Shown here: in pieces, positions 1 through 12,641 of the stretch | How positions within the stretch are numbered: position 1 is the stretch's first letter | Layout: every line of letters begins with the position of its first letter | Source of the DNA: Amoebidium appalachense | Lineage: Eukaryota; Ichthyosporea | DNA length: 64,000 nt | Reading direction: 5' to 3' | NCBI GenBank assembly: GCA_963693365.1 | Contig: CAVNZM010000009.1 | Coordinates: forward strand, 2,480,001-2,544,000 | Position numbers and translations under genes: made by a program | The notes under the pieces: model-generated | The model's database searches: none | Told to the model about the DNA's origin: nothing | Seen by the model: the letters and a program-made list of their open reading frames with translations, nothing else

Positions 1-421
1 TCTCTCTCTCTCTCTCTCTCTCCCCTCCCACCCCTCCCCCACCCCCCCTCCCTCTCTCTCTCCCTCCCCCTCCCTCTCTCCCTCTCCCTCTCCCTCTCTG
101 TCTCTCTCTCCCTCCCCCTTCTCTGTCAGGCTCTTTCTCGAGGAGCCAGGCTGAGTCTTTCGAGTTCTCTCTCTCTTTCTCTCTCTCTCTCTCGCTCGCA
201 TGCACACCCACCCACCCACGTCCGACCCACACACACATGTACACACCCACACCCACCCACACACACACAACCACCCACCCACCCACCCACCCACACTCTC
301 TCCCTCTCCCTCCCTCTCCTCTCGAGCTCCCCCCCTCGAGCTCTCTCTCTCCCCCGACCCCTCCCCCCTTGCTCTCTCGTCTCTCCTTTGATCGCTCTCT
401 ATGCACCTCGAGATCTCTCTC

Positions 422-478
<57 letters not shown>

Positions 479-720
479 CCCCTCTCTCTTTCTCCCCCCT
501 CTCTCACTCAGAACTCTATCTCTCCCTCTACTGCTGAGTCTCTCTCTCTCTCTCTTCCCCCCTCCTCCGGGCCCCCCTTCTCTCACTCTGAGACTCCCTG
601 CAGAGTCTCTCTCTGTGTGTGCACACGTGTGTGTGTGTTACGCGTACGCGTGTGTACATGTGTGTGTGTGTGTGTGTGTGTGTACAGTTCGCACGTATGA
701 TTCACGTGTTCACATCCCCC
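1..720. repeat. CT/CA/TG simple-repeat block
   Basis: Nearly continuous (CT)n with C-rich interruptions, short CA blocks near 225-295 and TG blocks near 613-683, ending in a poly-C run (about 717-743). The long Ser/Leu and Pro ORFs here are translations of the repeat. No gene is seen. Confidence 0.9.
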
Positions 721-1068
721 CCCCCCCCCCCCCCCCCCCCCCCAAACCCCCGCCGCCACGCTTGAAGTTGTCCCCCCACATATTGGGCGAGGCTCTGACC
801 CATGCCATCCCGTGACGCTGCGCATGCATGCGCAGGGCGCGGCCACCGCTGAGAGTCCGAAGCATATATATATATGGGGTTTACGCTGTTTACTCGAGGC
901 AAAGAGAAACCAGTCTCAGGTATGGGGGGGTTTTTGCTCGGAATATCCCCTCAGCGGTATATCATGATCACGTACATAGATGTCGGGTGATGACTATATA
1001 TCAGGGTTTACTTTCTCTACGAGACACCATAAAGACTACAAGGAGAAATCAATTAGTTGGGGTTCCCC

Positions 1069-1115
<47 letters not shown>

Positions 1116-1146
1116 GGGCTCCCCTGGGGCACTCGGTATCAGCTGG

Positions 1147-1193
<47 letters not shown>

Positions 1194-1213
1194 TGTGTGT
1201 GTGTGCGCGTGCG
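721..1213. other. spacer, no gene seen
   Basis: Mostly non-repetitive sequence carrying a poly-T run (about 1071-1111) and a TG microsatellite (about 1147-1205). I see no coding segment, RNA gene or splice-site pair that I can support. The poly-T lies directly beyond the 3' end of the minus-strand retrotransposon fragment. Confidence 0.5.
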
Positions 1214-2476
1214 CTAGAATTTTGTAGTGATGTGTTTCTCAAGCCAATCAATACATCTAATAAACAGGTCGTAGTTACGCGTGCTTAGCATAAAATCAAG
1301 GATGTTGTAATTTTCAGGTAGGCTATCTTTCTGGGTGTCTGTTGTGAATGTGACGTGTGTGTGTTGCGGTATTATGTGGTCTATCAAACTACATTTGGCG
1401 ATACATGACCGGTTAAACTGGTGTGTGTGTGTGTTGTTTGGGCATGCAAATGACGCCACCTTATACTTATTAGATCTCCACTGTATAGCACGTGTACAGT
1501 AAAAGCGTGGTAATTGATCAATAATACCATCAGCTAGAGAAAGACCAGTTCTACAGGAAGGTAATATGTATTTAGGTGTTATACATTTGCGAGTGCCATA
1601 TTTGGCAATATGGTTGAGGCGGTCAGTATATATAAAACGAGACATAGGGCTTAGTTTTTCAAGGTGTATGCTTTCATCGGGTCTAGTGTCGTGTGGTATC
1701 TTTTTCCATTTGTTATATTGCGTGATTATCTTGTGATTGTGTACATGTTTAATAAGTAAGTGGCAGTCCAAAGTCACACACACACTATTGCGGGGTTTAT
1801 TTGTATTTGTGCCCAGGGGAGAAGGGGAGAGAGAGGGAAGGAAAGAGGGGAGAGGTGAGGAGGGGACAGGTCGGATAGAGAAGAGAGGGTGGGAGGGCAA
1901 ATACTTCTTTAAGCGGCTTATGTGCTTATTGAATTTCAGCGCGAGATAGGATACTCTAGCAGCTATTGGGACCAGACCATATATCGAGAGCGTTACAGGC
2001 CCAGGTTTACAACAGTTGTCAGATAGAAAGGAGGCAACTTCTGCTTCAAGGAAATTTGCCAAGGGTTTAAGCGCTCTAGTTCTCTCTTTCTTGATCCAAG
2101 CGGCGAGAAGGGGTAAACCATATTCAGATGCCGGGAAGACAAAAGTGCGAATAAATGTAAGTCTAATAGAAGGATGGAGGGGTGTGTCTTTAAAAATATT
2201 AGCCGAGAAGAAAGCTAACCGCTTACGAGCCAACTCTACCCTCTTTTCGACCATATGGGGAAACATAACACCAACAGAATCAACCGGAACACCAAGATAT
2301 TTGTATTCTGGAACTATAGGTACAGGTTTAGATGATAATGTAAATGTGTGTAAATTGTTGGCTATATCAGGTACAAGAACACCACATTTGTCTATGTTAA
2401 GGATCATAAGGTTTGCCTTGCACCATATATATCCATGGTGCAAGAATGGTTCAAGATCAGTAGCGTAAGCACGTGA
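1214..2476 (-). pseudogene. 5'-truncated non-LTR retrotransposon reverse transcriptase
   Basis: An open minus-strand frame of about 420 codons reads as the C-terminal half of a non-LTR (LINE-type) reverse transcriptase. Near the N end is an LNIDKCGVL segment followed by EYKYLGV, the usual post-catalytic W..N...LN..KC and YKYLG motifs of this RT class. The C-terminal part (IQWRSNK, then spaced Cys/His, then RCIDWLEKH) aligns by eye with the plus-strand fragments at 4065-5823. The catalytic YADD region and everything upstream are missing; homology stops near 2476, next to a palindrome. This is a dead 5'-truncated copy. Family level (RT, non-LTR) is fairly secure; the clade is not. Confidence 0.72.
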
Positions 2477-2520
2477 CCTGGCACACCTGTGTCTGTCTGT
2501 GACACGGTGCAATGCGCATG

Positions 2521-2625
2521 CATGTCATGACTCCGTCGAGTCACGGCCATCTAATGACTCCGAGTCACGGCCATCTAGAAACACTTTCTAGATGGCTCTA
2601 GATGGCCGTGCTCCGAGTCCATGCA
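2521..2625. repeat. palindromic repeat at the retroelement boundary
   Basis: Two tandem copies of a motif containing GAGTCACGGCCATCTA are followed by its reverse complement (CTAGATGGCCGTG...CTCCGAG). The arms can pair into a long imperfect hairpin with the loop near 2580. It sits immediately beyond the truncated end of the minus-strand RT fragment. Origin unknown. Confidence 0.7.
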
Positions 2626-2844
2626 TCAACCCAAGCTCTTGGTCTAAACTTTCCAAATATGGCATGTGCACTAAATAAGTGCACTTGCACATTGTGCAGT
2701 GCACTGCGTGGCAGTGCTTTGACCAATCAGCAGGCACTGTGGCACATCGATGCTAAAGCAGGCTGGTCAAAACACCCAACACCCACACATTTGCATCCGG
2801 ACCCCAACTTCAAATTTGTTTCTTCCTATGAATTTTTTTTTCTT

Positions 2845-3170
2845 CTTTTGACTGGATTTATTCGACGGAAAGATATGCAAGTATGCACGGCATACTGAGA
2901 AGACAATAAAAACTTCACGAGTTATCCAGTAACAAGTGCATACTGAGATACCTGAACACTGTGTGAAAATCATATAAATACTCAATGTGACGACCAACAG
3001 AATTCAACAAAAAGACTGAGTGATCACCTTGCCAGCCAGTGTAGCAGACACCCGAAAATAGTGAAATATAAGAATGATTATCTCTCCTGTAAACTGCAAA
3101 AACACTTGATTCCAATGAATCATTTTTAACTACAGAGCATATTTCATGTATAAAGGTAAATAAAACCATT
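2845..3170 (-). repeat. non-LTR retrotransposon 3'-end fragment (inverted copy)
   Basis: Read on the minus strand, about 3000-3070 encodes FLLNSVGRHI preceded by a Gly-Val-Cys segment. The same words occur in the plus-strand element near 5300-5390. The part at 2845-2985 is a near-identical inverted copy of 29461-29592, which ends in AATAAA and an A-rich stretch, so it is probably the 3' untranslated end of the family. Confidence 0.6.
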
Positions 3171-4064
3171 GATGTTTATGTTGCCCGTGTAAAGTTTCAA
3201 AAATTTGAATCAAACTAGGAATTTTCGTTTACTATTTGTTGGCGTGAAATTGTAAATCTTGGGGGCTCAGAGTGCGCAAGATCGGAACAGCGAGATGATT
3301 GGTGAACACTTTAAATTAACAGCCTGGTATGAGCCGCCACAGCGGAAACACTCACAGCTTTCGAAAACGGGGGTTTTTTCGGCACGTGCCCCAACATTCA
3401 CGTTGGAAACCTCATTAGTATCCAGACCCCGAACTTTGAGCTTTACTTTTTACATATGTTTACAATATGGTGTAGCAAAATAAAAGTATGTAATATACCA
3501 GAATCTGATTGTATGTCCTGTTGCGGTTGCCACGCTTCCTCTGGTTTGGGCACCTCGAGCACAATTCCGACGATTTGCAGAAATTTTCACAGGGCGAAAA
3601 AAGCGAGATATATTGGACACCTTGAGTAAAATGCCATGGTAGATCGCAACCATATGTATATACATTAGGAAACCATAACAAGGCATATGACAGATGAGAA
3701 CACAACACTTTCGGGCGCTAATCAAATAAAAAAGATGGAGAGGGTAAGGTCCTCTCGCTTGCTATATTTAATTATCGCCCGGAACAAAAGGTTGTGTGGT
3801 TATAATAGCTCATACCTGAACAGGTATGCATTTGCCTCCAATATAGATATACATCTAGATCTTTGTCATCGGTCATATCAGTACGCGCAGTGTGACACTG
3901 TGTAGGCAGTTAGAGCTTAGAACTACCCAAGTGACAGCCAAGGGACCTACATTGTAAATTCAGGTTGCTATTCAATAAAATAACATTCATAATCGTAATA
4001 ATTTGCCCGTGTACATGCATAATGCTTCAATTCTTGGGCTAGCGAATCTTATTCCGTCATTTTC
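3171..4064. other. spacer, no gene seen
   Basis: AT-rich, largely non-repetitive sequence with only short ORFs and no recognisable motif. I see no RNA gene. It separates retrotransposon fragments of opposite orientation and may hold more decayed element sequence. Confidence 0.4.
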
Positions 4065-4584
4065 GTGGGATATATTTTGAATTCTTTTATATTAGAGACT
4101 CGTCTATTTTCTCTACAATCGTTATGTAAATTAGCTACTTATATTCATCCTTCCTCTCGTAAATCTACCACACTTGCCGATTTTGCCATTCTAACCCCTT
4201 CGTGTGATATTGCTTGGAAATGTTTATTTTGGCGTTGTAACCTTAGTTTCCGTAAATGTTTGTGTCACTTTTGTGCAGAACCTTTTTCTCGCAAACATCT
4301 AGATAGATGTATTTATTTATCTCAGGTTCTTCCGTTAAAAATTCGAAGACTTGTGGAGGGCGGTTTACTCGCGGCTGCATATCTATCAATAAATGCAACC
4401 TGTTAGCTAATGTATTAGAACTGGAGGTTATTGGCGGTTTTATTCTCTTTTCTTCCTCTCTTCCTCAATATATCCGTTTTAAGATGACTATCCTAGATCA
4501 CCTTATTAATGCTGCACAGTATGATATTGTGATCCGGTGCCTTAACTTTCTTTCGGAGCTACCAATGCTAGCCTCCCATAAAAT
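4065..4584 (+). pseudogene. non-LTR retrotransposon 3' fragment
   Basis: Two overlapping frames encode pieces of the C-terminal region of the same RT family as the fragments at 1214 and 4635. There is a Cys-rich zinc-knuckle-like stretch (CHFCAEPFSRKHLDRC), then after a frame change a terminal segment ending RCLNFLSELP. The last about 225 bp (4359-4584) is almost identical to 5592-5815. No RT catalytic motif is present. Confidence 0.65.
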
Positions 4585-4632
4585 GTAATAGGGGTGTCAT
4601 ATACTACGATGGCGCTCATTGTTGCCTAGCGG
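4585..4632. repeat. short dispersed repeat, copy 1
   Basis: A 48-bp segment beginning TGTAATAGGGGTGTCA recurs with few differences at 29285-29332. In both places it lies close to retrotransposon 3' sequence, so it may be a family-specific tail or a small non-autonomous element. Confidence 0.6.
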
Positions 4633-4634
4633 CC

Positions 4635-5823
4635 GTGGCGCTGAAAGAGTTCGACGATTTTCAGGGTACTGTGCTGCGCACTTTGTTTCGTACTCGGTTT
4701 GTGCCTCCCTTAATCAGTATGTTTGGATTGTCGTCTGCTGGTTGTCGTATGGAGGAATTGTCTCTTCGTTTTTGTTTTCAATTAGTTAGGATATCTGATG
4801 GTCACCCTCTTTATGCTTTCTTTCCCCCCCCCCTCCCTCCATCCCTCTTCCCCCCCGATTCACCAACGCTACTTCTGAATGTCCTCAGCCTACCCTCTTT
4901 CAACCTGATTCTTCCTCTCGCCATCTCACTCCCTCCTTCTTTTCTCTTCCTGTTTTTTCTGCTTTTTCACGTTATTACCATACGCAGTATAAGTTTCTTT
5001 CTCGTTCTGATAGAGAATTCAAAGGTAAAACTCAGTCGGCATGTGTTATGTTCCTTAGGCAACACCGTACTGATCATTATCGCTTTTTGGGAGCTTTGGC
5101 AGGATATATTTCTTCTGCTGTACGTATGGATACCACCCTAGTAGATAAGTCTGTATGGTGCTCTGATGTTGATATTGCCTGGGAAGTTGTGCAGTGGCGT
5201 TGTAATTTTTGTTTCCATCGCCGCTGGTGCCACTTTTGTGCTGAACTTTTTAATCGCAAGCATGTTGATAAGTGTGAGTTTTTATGTCGCTTTTTACCTC
5301 TTTCCCTACGGGTGTCTGCAACACTGACTGGCAATGTGACCATGTGACCACTTTAGACTTTTTGTTGAATTCTGTTGGTCGTCACATTCTACGTGTTGAG
5401 TCCCTTCCGGTGTTAGGACCGCACAAACACCAACTACTAGTAGCCTATATGGCGGATACGGTTAGAGAGTCTCGTTCATACATAGATTCGTTTATTCGTA
5501 ATGTGGTGTGGTGTAAAAACGCAAAGATGATTATGGCTTGGCGGTGTAATCGGTTTCTGGTGTCTCCTGCTCGTATGTGTAATATGTGTGGGGGGCGGTT
5601 TACTCGCGGCTGCATATCTATCAATAAATGCAACCTGTTAGCTAATGTATTAGAACCGGAGGTTATTGGCGGTTTTATTCTCTTTTCTTCATCTCTTCCT
5701 CAATATATCCGTTTTAAGATGACTATCCTAGATCACCTTATTAATGCTGCACAGTATGATATTGTGATCCGGTGCCTTAACTTTCTGTCGGAGCTACCGA
5801 TGCTAGCATCTGCTTACCCATAA
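4635..5823 (+). pseudogene. non-LTR retrotransposon C-terminal fragment, frameshifted
   Basis: The first frame (4635 to about 4850) aligns by eye with the middle of the minus-strand copy (ALKEFDDF..., then RISDGHPLYAFFPP). After a C-rich interruption a second frame (about 5048-5330) gives a zinc-knuckle-like WCHFCAELFNRKHVDKC. A third frame (5284-5823) gives FLLNSVGRHI, another knuckle (CNMCGGRFTRGC) and the terminal RCLNFLSELP. Two knuckle modules in series suggest a chimera or internal duplication. It lacks the RT core and carries at least two frameshifts, so it is a relic. Confidence 0.65.
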
Positions 5824-6079
5824 TTCCCAATCTCCTTCAGTGACAGGTTTCCTGTCAGGGAGATTGGGTTTATTGGGGATAGGGGTTTGGGGGAAGGGGA
5901 GAGCGGGTCTCACGTGAGATGCCAAGAGTGAGAAAAAAAAGAATGTACAGCCAATCGGGTGCCAGTATCCATAGCAATCGGAGAACGCGGCGACCCAGTT
6001 TGAGTCTGATTGGCTGGAACATGTTTCAGCGAATCAAAGCGCTCGCTTCTTATGTTTCAGCGAATCAAAGCGCTCGCTT
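5824..6079. other. spacer with a 31-bp tandem duplication
   Basis: A short inverted repeat (AATCTCC...GGAGATT, about 5828-5867) follows the retrotransposon end. A 31-bp unit beginning ATGTTTCAGCGAATCAAAGC is then tandemly duplicated at 6021-6082. No gene is seen. Confidence 0.55.
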
Positions 6080-7419
<1,340 letters not shown>

Positions 7420-7757
7420 AGGTTTTATTTGTGGAAATTATTGACATAAATATTTTTCTGGGTAAATACGTAGGATGGGTGTCCGATATCTACAGGCTTC
7501 GTTTCATGTTTTAGCAGTTCGCGTTCGGCTGCCCGCATACGGGCACCTATTAGCCGATCAAAACATCAGATTCCACAGATCACTAGACCGAGTTTGATTG
7601 GCTCAGGATAAGATTTCACATAACACTAGATCGGTTTTGATTGGCTCAGTTCGGTAGCCGTAGGTATATAAGCACGACAGTTTTTAGCAGATCAGCAAGC
7701 AACAACACATCTTCTGTGTTTAGCACCTACAGCTTTACAGCTATATTTTCTTTTTCA
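7420..7757 (+). repeat. DIRS split direct repeat A1
   Basis: 338 bp, identical by eye to 12304-12641. It holds two GATTGGCTCA (inverted CCAAT) boxes and a TATA box and so serves as the element's promoter. Together with A2 it regenerates full ends during circular replication. Confidence 0.92.
7590..7675 (+). promoter_or_regulatory. DIRS element core promoter
   Basis: Two inverted CCAAT boxes (GATTGGCTCA, about 7600 and 7639) precede GTATATAAG near 7664-7672. The first gag-like ATG is about 120 bp further on. The same promoter is present in A2. Confidence 0.6.
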
Positions 7758-7791
7758 TTCACTCTCCCTATCTTTCCGTCCGCCGGTCAGC

Positions 7792-8961
7792 ATGCCGCCG
7801 AAAAAGCGCCAGGCCTCAGCCACCGCCCCTGCCGCGGCACCCAAGCGCCTGACCCGCAGCGACCTCCGCCACAGGCTGACCAACGCTCCCGCGGACACTG
7901 ACGCGCCTCCAGCGGCCCATACCACCACGGACCCGGACCCGCCGGCTAGTCTCCCCTCCCCTCCTGAAATCCCCCCTCAGGCCCCGCCGTCCCCGCAGAT
8001 GACTTCTCAAGACGCCGTCCTTGCCGCCCTCACCGCCATCAGCACCCAGATGGCTGGCGTCCTGGCTGCTCTCACCAACCGCAACCCTCCCGCGCCCCCC
8101 GCCGCGCCCTCCGCACCCGGGGAGGTTTCCCCGGGGCTGCATCTCGGCCCTGACCTAGACCTACCTGCCCTGCCCGCGCCCCCCATCACAGGTGAGAACA
8201 CTGGCGACATTCAGCCGGGCACACTCCCACTTCCCCCCGCGGATGTGCTGGCAGATTTGCGCGCCAATCGTTTCGTCGACCTGTATAAGTTCACCCCCGC
8301 CGCCCTCCTGGCCCCATCCAAGAAAGGTCAGCATCTGCGCATGGCCGACGACGGCAGCATCGAGACTTTTCGCCAAGACAAACCCGTTCCCCTGCGTTCA
8401 CTCGTCATTTGGATCCAAGCTTGGACCCATTACATGGCCGCCAAGCACCACCTCGGCCTCCCCACGGACAAAGACGTACTTTGGACTCAGCACATCACTC
8501 GCCTCAGCACCCGATACCCGTGGGCCCAGATCCACAACTATGACGTATACGCCCGAACCGTTGCCCACCAGCAGGGTCGGGCCCCGATCGAGTGTCCCAA
8601 CCTGCTCGCCCAACTCCACCAGGATCTCCTCCTGCCACCCACTCTGCTCATCCCGGACGCATGTCAGCGCTGTGGCTTCCCCGACCACCCCAGCGCGGCC
8701 TGCCCCATGTACCCCAAGCCCGGCTGTGGTCTTGACGGCTTTAAACCGCCCCACAAGCCCGGCGGGGGTCAAACCCCTAACCGCCCTGGCCCGCAACCCG
8801 GCCCGGCCAAACCGGCCCGACCCGTGGATCTACCCGCGACGCACTGCAGGAATTTCCACATTAACGGTCGGTCCTGCGCTAAGCAGCCCTGCCCCTTCTC
8901 CCACGTGTGCCCGCTCTGCTCTGGCACACACCCCCGCAAAGACTGCAAGCTCAATGCCTAG
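7792..8961 (+). CDS. DIRS ORF1, gag-like Cys/His-knuckle protein
   Basis: Encodes 389 aa and is the only fully open frame of the element. The N-terminal third is Pro/Ala-rich and disordered. The middle (about 165-290) is compact and Trp-containing, as expected of a capsid-like region. The C terminus has a CCHC knuckle (CQRCGFPDHPSAAC), then a CCCH-like finger (C-x9-C-x4-C-x3-H), then a final knuckle (CPLCSGTHPRKDC). Such a CCCH plus C..C...H....C tail is typical of ORF1 in Ngaro-like DIRS elements. Its likely role is binding element RNA and forming the replication particle (inferred from family). The ATG lies about 120 bp after the TATA box, and the frame ends shortly before an internal AATAAA at 9114. 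Confidence 0.8.
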   Translation: MPPKKRQASATAPAAAPKRLTRSDLRHRLTNAPADTDAPPAAHTTTDPDPPASLPSPPEIPPQAPPSPQMTSQDAVLAALTAISTQMAGVLAALTNRNPPAPPAAPSAPGEVSPGLHLGPDLDLPALPAPPITGENTGDIQPGTLPLPPADVLADLRANRFVDLYKFTPAALLAPSKKGQHLRMADDGSIETFRQDKPVPLRSLVIWIQAWTHYMAAKHHLGLPTDKDVLWTQHITRLSTRYPWAQIHNYDVYARTVAHQQGRAPIECPNLLAQLHQDLLLPPTLLIPDACQRCGFPDHPSAACPMYPKPGCGLDGFKPPHKPGGGQTPNRPGPQPGPAKPARPVDLPATHCRNFHINGRSCAKQPCPFSHVCPLCSGTHPRKDCKLNA

Positions 8962-9260
8962 TCTACGCGCACACCCACACAGTGTCACACAGCTAGAACA
9001 TAGGGGTTAGGAGCTAGGACACACGAGTACAGGGAAACGGAGCTCGGGAGAACGGGCCAATAGGGCTGAGTACAAATTTTCGCAGGCCAACTACGGCGCC
9101 CGCGCGCGTCAAGAATAAATGTCCCTACACAAAGACGTTTATTCTGGCCACTGCACATAATTTTACTCCCCCCCATCCCACGAGCCTCCCCCCCCCCCTT
9201 ACACTCACCTAGCACTCCCTCCCCCCCTTCTTCTACCTCTGTGTCCGCCCACACCCCCGC
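8962..9260 (+). other. DIRS inter-ORF spacer
   Basis: About 300 bp between the ORF1 stop and the pol-like frame. It holds an AATAAA at 9114-9119, which could end a short ORF1 transcript, and a C-rich stretch. No separate gene is seen. Confidence 0.5.
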
Positions 9261-9356
9261 GTGCTCGGGCACATTCCCCTGCACAGGGCCCCGCTGCCCT
9301 CCCTGCCAACCCTCACTCGGGCCCAGCTGCCCTACTCTAACCCCCCCGGGGCCCTG

Positions 9357-9415
<59 letters not shown>

Positions 9416-11099
9416 CCTGCCGGGATCTCCCCGAGGGTGCCCCACCCTTGCTAACCACCCCTTCCCCCGAGGCTCAGACCCGGAGGCCCGCCCGCTGCCC
9501 CAGCACCACATTGACACCTCCCGCCTCCGGGAACTGCTGGCCTCCTACCCAGACCAATCATTCGCCGCACAACTCCTCCACGATGTCGAATTCGGTGTCG
9601 ACATCGGCTATCGCGGCCCCTCCACCTCTCGGGTGGGCCCCAACCTACCCACCACCCCGGAGGCAGCTTCCGCTATCACGGCGGATATTGCCAAAGAGGT
9701 CGCCCTCGGCCATCTGCGCGGCCCCCTCTCCCCGGCCCAATTCTTTGACGAATTTCCGGTCCACCGTTCCTCCCCCATCGGCGCTGTTACCAAGAAAGGG
9801 AACCCCCCCAAGTACCGTCGAATCCACCACCTCTCCTGGCCCCGGGGTAGCAGTGTCAATGACAGCATCACCTACCCCGACGAACTTCAGTACATTCGCG
9901 CCCGGGACGTCACCCAGCTCATTCTCGACGCAGGCCCCGGCTGCTACATGGCCGTGGCACATCAGCAGATGTGCAGGCTGCCTTCCGGCACATGCCCATC
10001 CGACCAGAAGACCATCACTTAATGGCATTCAAATGGCTGGGGCATTTTTACGTTGAAACCAGACTGCCCTTCGGCCTGAAATCTAGCCCAGCCATCTGGG
10101 AACGGATCGCGGCCACCCTACAGTGGCTGGCACACCAGCACGGTATTACCCTCATCCGCCACTACGTGGACGACTGGATTATAGTCGTCCCCACACAAGA
10201 GCAGTGCCAACGTCACCTCTCCACCTTCCTGCAACTCTGCCGAGAGCTGCACATTGCCATCTCCGAAGACAAGATGCAGGGCCCGGCTACCCGTGTCGTC
10301 TTCATCGGTATCGAATTCGACTCCATCGCCATGGAGGCACGAATCCCGGCTTCCAAGCTCTCGGACCTACTCGACCTCACTGCCCACCCAAAGCCCACCA
10401 TCACCATTCGGGACCTCCAGTCCCTCCTCGGCAAACTCACCTGGTGTGCCCAGCTGGTTCCCCCCGGGAGGGCCTTCTCCCAGCGCCTATGGGCCCTTCT
10501 CCGGACCCACCCACACCTTGCCGGCCACCACCACATACGACTGACTGCTGCCGCCCGGGCCGACATAGCCGAATGGCACCAGTTCCTCACATCATGGAAT
10601 GGGGTGCACCTCATCACACCCCCCACATACACTACCCTGGCCACAGCATCGGTGGGTCTAGGAGGCCACTGGCTCGACCAATGGTTCTTCATGCCCTGGT
10701 CCCCCTCCACCCAAGCCCTCTATGCTCATGAGGGTAAGAGTCGGTTCTTCCGTAATCGAACTCCTGGCCATCGCAGCCGCCGTGGCCCTCTGGGCCCCCT
10801 CCTGGTCCACCCACCATGTCCGTATTTTATGCGACAACACGGGTGCTGTGTCTGACCTGCACTCCCGGTCTTCCCCCCACCCCGTGATGGCCAAACTTAT
10901 TCGGTTCATCACCCGCATGGAAATGCAATACCAATTCACGTTACAGGGATCCTACCTACCAGGACCCCTCAACCATCTGGCCGATGCCATTTCTCGTAAC
11001 CAACTTCCCCGGGCCCGACGACTCCGACCATCCCTGCAACCGGAGCCCTGCCCCTTCCCCTCCTGGGTCCATGAGTTCCTATCCCTTCCCTTGGGCTAA
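9261..11099 (+). CDS. DIRS ORF2, reverse transcriptase-RNase H, with frameshifts
   Basis: After a 50-odd-base poly-C run (about 9361-9414) the first frame gives the DIRS RT N-terminal region, including RRIHHLSWPRGSSVND. The frame changes near 9955-9968 and continues with AAFRHMPI, LPFGLKSSP and the catalytic RHYVDDWIIVV (about 10160). A second change near 10730-10755 leads into RNase H (IELLAI, LCDNTGAV, NHLADAISR) and a stop at 11099. The first RNase H Asp seems lost: the usual DAS reads TAS in LATASVGLGG. The product would copy element RNA into circular DNA. Two frame changes in an element with identical terminal repeats could be sequencing errors, programmed shifts or real decay. Confidence 0.82.
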
Positions 11100-11149
11100 C
11101 CCCCCCCCCCCCCCCCCCAGATCTCCCGTTCCGGAGCAACGCTGGCAGA

Positions 11150-12187
11150 TTGGCCCCCCACTTTGCTCCGGCCGAGCTGCTTCGAGCCACCACTACCCTG
11201 CAGGAATGCCAGGCCCTGAGTCTCAACCTCGACTCTCGGGCCTTTTACTCCCGGGTGCAAAAAGTGTTCATCGATTTCTGTGTGGCATCTCGGCTGCAAT
11301 CCCCCTCCGGGTCCTCCCTCCCGGCCTCCCCACACACCGTGCAACTTTTTCTCGCCTGGTGTGCCCAACGAGGGGTACAGGCCTCTTCCTTAACCGGCTA
11401 CAATTCGGCCATCACCAGGCTCCACCTCGACATGGGCCTCCCTGCTCCCTACCCCCACGACAAGTCTCTGGCCTGGTTCCTACGGGGGTGGGCGGCAGAT
11501 GGCAGCTTTCTCACAACATCCGACCCCGCTCATCCACCAGGGAACCCGTCCTGCCCTCCCACCTCAGCCTACTTCACGGCCAGTGCCCCACCAAGGCCTC
11601 CTCGGCCAATCTCCGGCTATGGACGGCCCTCATCGTCGGTTTCTGTGGTCTCCTCCGGTCAGGGGAATTTACCTCCAAGACCCTGACTTCTTTCGACCCG
11701 TCCCGTCACGTTAAACGGAAAGACGTGACCTTCACCTACACCCCCACCGGTACTTTGTCCCATGCCACCCTCCACCTGCCAACCTCTAAGACGGATGTAC
11801 AGGCCCGAGGTGTCAACGTCACTCTAGCTGCCCTGCCCCTCACCCACTTCTCCCCAGCCCATCTCCTCCGGCAGTTCCTGGATACAACGTCCGGTCAACC
11901 CGACGACCCCCTCTTCAGTCTCGGTGGCATCCCCTACACCAAGAGTGCTTTCTCTGCCGACTTCCGTGCCCTCCTCTCCCGGGCAGGCCTCTCACCCTCC
12001 CGGTTTGCCGGACACAGCCTCCGCATCGGGGGGGGCCACAGCACTGGCTGAGGCCGGGGTCGACGACTCCCGGATCAAACAACTCGGCAGGTGGTCCTCC
12101 GACTGTTTCCTGATCTATACCCGACTTCGTCCGGCCTCCATTGCTGCCACTACTACCACACGTGTATTCGCCTCTATTCTTAAGTGA
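11150..12187 (+). CDS. DIRS ORF3, tyrosine recombinase, with frameshifts
   Basis: The first frame (11150 to about 11520) is the helical N-terminal core-binding region (YNSAITRLHLDMGLP). After a frame change near 11530 comes the catalytic domain, with FCGLLRSGEF (first Arg) and GHSLRIGG (His-x-x-Arg). The frame then breaks in an 8-G run near 12027-12034. With one G fewer it continues ATALAEAGVDDSRIKQLGRW...FLIYTRL, supplying the Gly-Arg-Trp and the Tyr nucleophile before the stop at 12187. All catalytic residues of the R-HxxR-W-Y set are present. It would integrate the circular DNA by strand exchange, matching the absence of a target duplication. Confidence 0.85.
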
Positions 12188-12215
12188 AACCTTTGGAGCA
12201 AGCATACTGCTCTCG

Positions 12216-12303
12216 TGCCGTGGTTTACAACCATTGCAGGTTCACTTTCGTCCAAGGGGATGTCCCCCTAGAGGCAACACACGTCCCGGAGTAGTTTTCA
12301 TAG
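12216..12303 (+). repeat. DIRS split direct repeat B1
   Basis: 88 bp, identical to 12773-12860 and abutting A2 at 12303/12304. The B1-A2 junction (CATAG|AGG) reproduces the circle junction that recombines with the target. Confidence 0.92.
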
Positions 12304-12641
12304 AGGTTTTATTTGTGGAAATTATTGACATAAATATTTTTCTGGGTAAATACGTAGGATGGGTGTCCGATATCTACAGGCTTCGTTTCATGTTTTAGCA
12401 GTTCGCGTTCGGCTGCCCGCATACGGGCACCTATTAGCCGATCAAAACATCAGATTCCACAGATCACTAGACCGAGTTTGATTGGCTCAGGATAAGATTT
12501 CACATAACACTAGATCGGTTTTGATTGGCTCAGTTCGGTAGCCGTAGGTATATAAGCACGACAGTTTTTAGCAGATCAGCAAGCAACAACACATCTTCTG
12601 TGTTTAGCACCTACAGCTTTACAGCTATATTTTCTTTTTCA
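12304..12641 (+). repeat. DIRS split direct repeat A2
   Basis: 338 bp, no difference seen from 7420-7757. It lies inside the 3' end of the element between B1 and the terminal segment. Confidence 0.92.

Noticed and set aside
200-815. Overlapping Ser/Leu/Pro ORFs at the window start
   Set aside because: Frame translations of CT, CA and poly-C repeats, with no complex sequence.
8192-9010. Alternate-frame ORF over the DIRS gag-like gene
   Set aside because: GC-rich shadow of the true frame, without the zinc-knuckle motifs.
7420-12641. A1 and A2 as LTRs of a Gypsy or Copia element
   Set aside because: A2 is followed by further element sequence and B2, there is no integrase or protease, and the pol encodes a tyrosine recombinase; the DIRS layout explains everything.
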